From the NCBI GenBank assembly GCA_964017235.1, contig OZ024930.1:26850614-26914613 (forward strand): a stretch of 64,000 bases of DNA, in the 5' to 3' direction. The stretch comes from Sabellastarte sp. h YS-2021. Taxonomy: Eukaryota > Annelida > Polychaeta > Sabellida > Sabellidae. This document shows, piece by piece, positions 58,599 through 64,000 of the stretch. Positions within the stretch are counted from its first letter, which is position 1. Each line of letters opens with the position of its first letter. Made by a program: the position numbers and the translations under genes. The notes under the pieces were generated by a model. The model did not search any database. It was not told where the DNA came from and worked only from the letters and a program-made list of their open reading frames with translations.

Positions 58599-60784
58599 CA
58601 GGTTTCACTAAGAATAATGCAACATCAGAGTTATTCGTCAGGGGTAGTGTAAATCAGCCATTAACAAATATTTCCTGCACAGGGGTGTCAATACTTGAGT
58701 TCTCATGCCTGTCATGTTACTTTTTATCCTTGAACTATATCTCCACCTCTCAGGGATGACACTTAATCACTCTTGTCCAAGCTGGCAACACTTTGATTAA
58801 AAGGTAAAGTGATTGATGGGAGGAAACTTTGGCACTTTACAGGGTCTTCCTGAAAGTGTTCTGTAACCGTGTTATAAATATAGGTCATATTGGACATAGT
58901 TTTAACAGAAAAAAAGCTACATACTTGCTGTTGACTTTATTCTTTTTGTTGATCATTAGCTGGTTGGACAGAAAAGAACACTTTAGATAAATAAGCTTCA
59001 GTCAAACTTTAAGATGATCTTGTGCCTTGGTTAATTACTGTTTAACTCAAGTATGATCCAAACCAACTCCGTAATCAATACACAATGGGGTATTTTGAAT
59101 TTAATATCTTTCTATTCTTCTATTGCAAAACTAGGGACTTAGGAATGAATAATGTATGACAATAACTACATTTTTTATTTTGATATAATCACACTGTCTG
59201 ATTCTTAAGAAAAGTTGAAGTTGAGGACGTTTTTCAAATTTTAACAATTGAGGTCATAATAGAAAAGAACCTGAAAGCATCCTTCATTTTGCCAAAAGCT
59301 AAATTATAGCTCTTTATATAACTTTTGCATAACTTAGTCACTGAGACCTGAACTGAAATAAATTCTTTTGAATGCATGGGAAACAGCAACATATATTGCA
59401 AAATCGGGAGGTAATATGACAGTAATGAAGAAAAATTGTAAGTAACAATTTGCCTTTAAGAGAGAAAGACTGATCTGAGCAGTCAGTTGGACAATTTTTT
59501 TCTTTTTTTTTCATTCCATAATATAAAGTATTTAATTTGCCTGGATATATCTAATATTTCCAAGACACATTACAAGTGTTGAATATTATAACTAAATTGA
59601 TCTAACATCTTTTGCAGAGTTCAATCATAGGCAATACAAAACCGCAAAATGTAATGTGTATTTACCTTCCACCTTAGGGTGAAATAGTCGTTTTCAATCC
59701 TGACATCTTGTGGAAAGTTTATCCACAGATATGGTTCTGATTTCCAAAAGGAATGTTTATTATTACATTCCTCATGGAGAAATAAAATTCAGAATTGGCG
59801 TTAAAATATTAATTTAATTTTTTATTTTAACATTCAGAAATTTAAAGCAGCACATTTAATAGCACAAATATTTTAGTCTGTTTCAACTTTCTAATCATTT
59901 ACAGGGAACCAAAAGCTACCAGTGACCTTGAGGAAGGTTAATTACATGTCAAAGTCGAGGAGGGCAAACAAGGTCATGACAGTGACAATGACCTTGAAAC
60001 CAGTCAAAAGTAAAAAACACTGCATTGAAATCTGGGACTACAAAAGGTCCCAATGTTTTGTAGACATATAAACCCCAGTGGCCACAAGCCCAAGGTCAAA
60101 GGTAGCAAAATGTTAATATTACTTCGTAAAGGACTGATATGAAATGTAAAACAGCATAAATGTATGAGATTATGAAGTCAAAGGGAGGTTTAAAAGAGAA
60201 ATTGCAGCGCCCAAAACCTTGGCAGATTTTTCCACAGATATTGTTCTGGATTCCACAAGGAATGTTTAGTATCAGTCTCTCTTCTGGCTGTGGGAACGAC
60301 TAGAGGAGACTGCTTACTTGAACACAGTGACCTTGATGGACTGCTAGTGAGTGAATAAGACACCCAGGATAATGGGAAGAACTAACATGATGATCTTGAA
60401 TTCGATTTTATATTGAATCAAGCCAGTGGGAATGATTTTAAAACTAATGTTAACTAATGAACTTTTCTTCAGTCCCATTATTACTCTGACATCCATGTTT
60501 TGGATTATCTGAGGCTTCTTGATTGTGTTTTGGGACATCCAATATAAGATTGCATTGGCGTTGTCCAACCTTGAAGAGATAAGGATATGAGCAAGTTTTG
60601 TGTAGGCACCTTATGAAATACATGTTCAAAATGACTTGTAAAGAGGAAATATGCAAGATTTACACTACTCTGCCACTTCTTTAGAAATTAAGATGTGCCA
60701 CAGAGGATTCCAATATTTTTGTCACCTTCAGTTGTTGATATCAGTATATCCAAAAATTTCACACTGTCAACTTGAACCTTTTAT
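58599..60784. other. Intergenic, no gene recognised
   Basis: Contains a diverged repeat: CCACAGATATGGTTCTG and AAAAGGAATGTTTA near 59723-59760 recur as CCACAGATATTGTTCTG and ACAAGGAATGTTTA near 60231-60270. AGGTCA-type hexamers occur around 59925-60100. No ORF with a domain. Confidence 0.4.
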
Positions 60785-60945
60785 CAGTCCAGGGAAGGCC
60801 CAACCAAAGATCATATAGTTAAATGAATACCAGGGGTTGGAGAAGAGCCTTTTATTTACATAGACATATGACATAACATATACATTAACATTAGTGGGTT
60901 AAAATCTACTACATTACTTGACAATAATAGACGAAAAAGGCCCCA
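60785..60945 (-). repeat. Element D B2 repeat (3' terminus)
   Basis: 161 bp identical to 61424-61584. Outer end on the plus strand is CAGTCCAGGG. Contains the poly(A) signal AATAAA on the minus strand (TTTATT at 60851-60856). Confidence 0.95.
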
Positions 60946-61423
60946 CATGTAATAACATTAAGGTAATACATAGTTGTGTATACTAAAAGAGAGTTTAAGA
61001 CTGATACTTGTAAAACAATAAACAGTAAAATTAACCTATAGAAGGTGTGATAAAACATGTAAACCTGTGAAAAGGTGTAATAAAACCATGTAACCTGTAA
61101 AAAGGTGTAATGGGGAGATGCAGGGGAGGAGGGTGGGAAGTCTTTCTTCACACACAAATTTTATAAAGTGAATGGCCAAGCCCAGCACAGTGCTTAAATA
61201 AGGCACAGATTTGGGGGAATTGGTGACACTATTCATTAATACTTAAGTTACACACAATAACCTCTGATTGTGGTTGACACTTGTTGACATACAGACTAAT
61301 GACCAGGCCACTGTTAATTGACTTTTATTTGGACACAATGGACTGTAATTGTGGTTGACACTTGGTGACTTGTAACTAAAGACCTCCCTGGACTGAGAAG
61401 TTGTGACAAAGCAGCAACAACCA
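60946..61423 (-). repeat. Element D A2 region
   Basis: 478 bp between the B repeats, expected to match A1 beyond the window edge. Contains short internal repeats (ACCTGTRAAAAGGTGTAAT near 61064 and 61095; GTGGTTGACACTTG at 61271 and 61344). Overlapping ORFs here have no domain. Confidence 0.7.
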
Positions 61424-61584
61424 CAGTCCAGGGAAGGCCCAACCAAAGATCATATAGTTAAATGAATACCAGGGGTTGGAGAAGAGCCTTTTATTTACAT
61501 AGACATATGACATAACATATACATTAACATTAGTGGGTTAAAATCTACTACATTACTTGACAATAATAGACGAAAAAGGCCCCA
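61424..61584 (-). repeat. Element D B1 repeat
   Basis: Identical to B2 at 60785-60945. Lies eight bases downstream of the YR stop. Confidence 0.95.
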
Positions 61585-61591
61585 AACCCCA

Positions 61592-62556
61592 TTATGTAGT
61601 GAGTACTTTTTGAAAAGTAGTTGCAACTGTGGATGAAGCTTTTGGAGTATGTTTTAGATATACGTTAATGGCAGAGGAAGACCAACCCCCATGGGCCTTG
61701 AGGTTCTGGAGTGGGACATCATTGTCTGCTGCCCAGGACACCGCTGATCTCCTAAAGGCATGGAAGCCATAATAGGAGGGGTTGAGGACAATGGAGGACA
61801 ATAGTCTAGCAAGGGTGGCCGAGATCATAGGAGCAGAAATAGGAGAGGAGGAAGGAGGGGGGAGAGGAAGAGGGGGGCTGAGGGAGGGGCAGTGACTGAC
61901 TGGAGGAGGGATTTGAGGGCAGAAACAGGGCAAAGGGGGGGAGGAAGGGAGGGAAGGGATTTGGACTACTTGATGTTTAGTAGAACCTTGCATGGCTTTA
62001 GCCCACTTAACAATGATATGGGCACCTGGGGGTCCAAAGATAATGTCACCTCTTAAGAAATGGCGGGAAGGGTCGAAGGAGGAAGAAGAAGAGGGGGCAA
62101 TGTTGGAGAGACGAAGGAAAGCAAAGTAGGCAAGGAGGAAAGCTGATTTGTAAATAACCCCCAGGGGGAATTTGTCGCAAGCTTTGACTAGTTTGAGGAG
62201 AACAGGGATGGTGAAGTTGGCTTTATATCTAGGGGAGTAAGGGGCATTGATTGATACAGACTTGATGAATAGGTGAACTTTTCTGTGATCCAGAGGAGCA
62301 AGGTCAAGGTCAAAAATTTTAAAGTAATGACGCAAGGAGGAGACATACCTTGTGAGGGAAGAGGAGGTAGCGCCATTTTTTGTAAGAAATTCAAGGAAGG
62401 CAAGGAGGGAGTCCACATGGACCAGGGGGAATTGGAACCAGGTGATAAAGGCCAAAAATACTTTGAGTTTTGACTGGTAAGCTGAAGCTGTGCGAGGTCT
62501 GAGAGCAGAATCCAGTCTCTTGTATGCTTGTCTGAGGAGGGCCTCAGCTGGAGTAC
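61592..62556 (-). CDS. Element D tyrosine recombinase
   Basis: Open frame of about 324 codons counted from TTG 62566. It has no usable ATG near its start, but TTCATTTATTTGATTGTAG (AG at 62557-62558 on the minus strand) looks like a 3' splice site in the same codon phase as in elements A-C. N-terminal core-binding part: YKRLDSALRPRTASAYQ and LTRYVSSLRHYF. Catalytic residues are all present: Arg152 (FLRLSN), Lys188 (IIVKWAK), His269 and Arg272 (HAFRRS), His292 and Trp295 (HGGW), Tyr303 (NVYLKHT). A Pro/Ser-rich stretch (about 205-247) replaces the usual CPV...PLF block between the hairpin and the HxxR helix. Expected role: integration of the circular DNA copy. The RT stop (62563-62565) overlaps the frame. 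Confidence 0.9.
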
Positions 62557-62562
62557 CTACAA

Positions 62563-64000
62563 TCAAATAAATGAATTAGGAAAGAAATATGCACCATGTA
62601 CAGGCCACCACTTGCAATCACTGAACCATGTCTGATAAGTAAAACCCCTTTCAAACAGTCTAGATAAGGCATCCGCCTTTACGTTTTCCGTACCTGGGAT
62701 ATGAGAATACACCAGGTTTATGTCATTGGATGCTGCAATTAACCAGATAGACCTTGCTACTGTTTGCATGTAATTGTCTTTGATTCTACCTTTCTGTAGT
62801 GCATAAACTACAGCTTTATTGTCTATTCTGAACTCCACACACTGATTCTGCCAATATTTGGCAAATAGTCTTAGGGCAATGAGCACATTTAGCATCTCCA
62901 ACTGATTTATATTTAGACCAATGGTTCCCCAGAGATGTCTTGTTACTGCATATACATTTGTACCCCAACTAGCTCCCATTCCAGTGAGGGAGGCGTCAAC
63001 AAACACTTCATGGTGGGGTCTACTTGTATGAAACATAACTGTACCGTTGAACTGTGTAAGAAACTGGATAAACCAGTTTAAATCCTTGACCATATCCTCA
63101 TCTACTGAGACCCGACCAGTAACAGCTCTGAGCTTATTCAATAGCCTATTTACAAAAATTCTGGCCGGGGCTACACATCTGTGTAAGTACAATAATTTGC
63201 CCAAGAGACTCTGTAGTTGTTTCTTTGAGATAACCTTGGCTTTAACATAAATTTTGCACAGTTTTAAGGTTTCTGCGATTTTTTGATGAGGAATGGTTAA
63301 TTGTTTGGTTTCTACATTTACATCTATGCCCATACACGTGAGAGTTTTACTGGGGGGTACCACCTTTTTGGGGTTTATTGGCACTCCTAGAAATTCGAAC
63401 AAGGAAAAGAGTAGTTCGAATTCAGCATTGGCATTTGGACGTTTATGAATACATATGACGTCATCAATATAATTGTACGTGGCTACACCCTGTGACGTCA
63501 TAATATGTCTGATGACATCGGTTGTACGTTGACACAAAGTGGATCCGCTTTTCAGTCCCATTGGAATACTTATATCTAAGTAGGACTTGCCATTCCAACT
63601 GAGACCCAGGAGATCAAAGTCACCCGGGTCAGTGCGAAGGTTGCGAAATGCTCGACTGACGTCTATTTTTGACAATAATACATCAGAATCAAACTGTTCA
63701 ATAGCAGTGACAATATTCTCCACTGTGGGGTATTTAAGTTTAAATGGTACACCATCATATACTTCATTAGTTATAGCGTCATTGACTGACGCCCCATATG
63801 GGGCACTGAGGTTCACAATTACTCTACGGGTGTCACCCAATTTAGGCCTTGACAACAAGGGGGAATAATGTGTCAAAAATGGTATGTCATCACAAGGGCC
63901 AACAATAGCGTTATGTTTCAATTCTTTTTGAAAATAAGCTTCTATGTCAGCTGGATATTGTTCAGCTGATTGATGGTTTACCACTTGACCATTGAATACA
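62563..64000 (-). CDS. Element D reverse transcriptase and RNase H (5' part beyond window)
   Basis: Open to the window edge. Numbering from the codon at 63984: AIVGP (26-30), RRVIVNLSAPYG (53-64), motif A SKIDVSRAFRNL (Asp108), MGLKSGSTLCQ (142-152), YIDD (172-175), connection block KKQLQSLLGKLLYL (254-267). RNase H: VDASLTGMG (Asp330), QLEMLNVLIALR (Glu363), RIDNKAVVYAL (Asp388), NVKADALSRL (Asp438). All catalytic acids are retained and there is no stop or frameshift in 473 codons. The ORF ends at TGA 62563-62565, overlapping the YR frame. It copies element RNA into DNA in the cytoplasm or nucleus. Confidence 0.92.
   Translation of the reverse strand, partial: VFNGQVVNHQSAEQYPADIEAYFQKELKHNAIVGPCDDIPFLTHYSPLLSRPKLGDTRRVIVNLSAPYGASVNDAITNEVYDGVPFKLKYPTVENIVTAIEQFDSDVLLSKIDVSRAFRNLRTDPGDFDLLGLSWNGKSYLDISIPMGLKSGSTLCQRTTDVIRHIMTSQGVATYNYIDDVICIHKRPNANAEFELLFSLFEFLGVPINPKKVVPPSKTLTCMGIDVNVETKQLTIPHQKIAETLKLCKIYVKAKVISKKQLQSLLGKLLYLHRCVAPARIFVNRLLNKLRAVTGRVSVDEDMVKDLNWFIQFLTQFNGTVMFHTSRPHHEVFVDASLTGMGASWGTNVYAVTRHLWGTIGLNINQLEMLNVLIALRLFAKYWQNQCVEFRIDNKAVVYALQKGRIKDNYMQTVARSIWLIAASNDINLVYSHIPGTENVKADALSRLFERGFTYQTWFSDCKWWPVHGAYFFPNSFI

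Larger units (their letters stand above)
60785..64000 (-). mobile_element. Element D: well-preserved DIRS/Ngaro-type retrotransposon (cut by window edge)
   Basis: Minus strand: RT-RH (entering from the right edge), YR, B1 (61584-61424), A2 (61423-60946), B2 (60945-60785). The two B repeats are identical over 161 bp. A1, gag and the ORF2 start lie beyond base 64000. With all RT, RNase H and YR catalytic residues in place, this is the youngest and possibly still competent copy here. Confidence 0.9.

Noticed and set aside
60909..61446. Several minus-strand ORFs of 60-80 codons
   Set aside because: They lie in the A2/B repeats of element D, in different frames, without conserved domains.

Overview
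This window is a stretch of an AT-rich animal genome, most likely from a mollusc or another lophotrochozoan. The evidence is a single-exon neuropeptide-type GPCR, tRNA-derived SINEs with mollusc-like tails, and abundant tyrosine-recombinase (DIRS/Ngaro-type) retroelements. The taxon is an inference; no diagnostic gene fixes it. There is no operon structure and no bacterial gene. Many apparent ORFs open only at GTG or TTG and are artefacts or retroelement decay.

One convincing host gene is present: an orphan rhodopsin-class receptor with its ATG at 29567 and its stop at 30859. It sits behind a strong 3' splice site at 29483-29484, so its 5'UTR is probably spliced. Two other isolated segments (3503-3585 and 45302-45437) look like single exons of unknown host genes.

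The rest is dominated by mobile DNA. Four DIRS/Ngaro-type elements carry gag, RT-RNase H and tyrosine recombinase (YR) regions. Element A (+, about 18821-24491) is broken; a SINE sits in its gag, and 159 bp of its own RT are copied into its gag. Element B (-, about 38935-44400) is broken. Element C (-, 46981-53768) is nearly complete, with split direct repeats at both ends, an open RT-RH ORF and an open YR. Element D (-, 60785 to beyond the right edge) is the best preserved, with intact catalytic residues and two identical 161-bp repeats. A decayed RT fragment lies at the left edge (1-966), a solo B-type repeat at 26733-26890, and a possible further remnant at 5152-5751. All four YR ORFs lack an early ATG and begin at a 3'-splice-site-like sequence in the same codon phase. 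This suggests that the integrase-like protein is made from a spliced RNA.

There are three LINE fragments: an L1/Tx1-like one at 7331-8408, and CR1/L2-like ones at 13753-14225 and 34150-36010. Two tRNA-derived SINE families occur (family 1 near 10106, 14945, 19160, 45636 and 54690; family 2 near 13676, 14872, 26338 and 37470). Cut-and-paste MITEs lie at 16378-16934, 27500-28083, 57270-58243 and 58381-58598. A 41-bp minisatellite with higher-order structure occupies 11885-12470. The remaining intergenic DNA shows no gene I can support.
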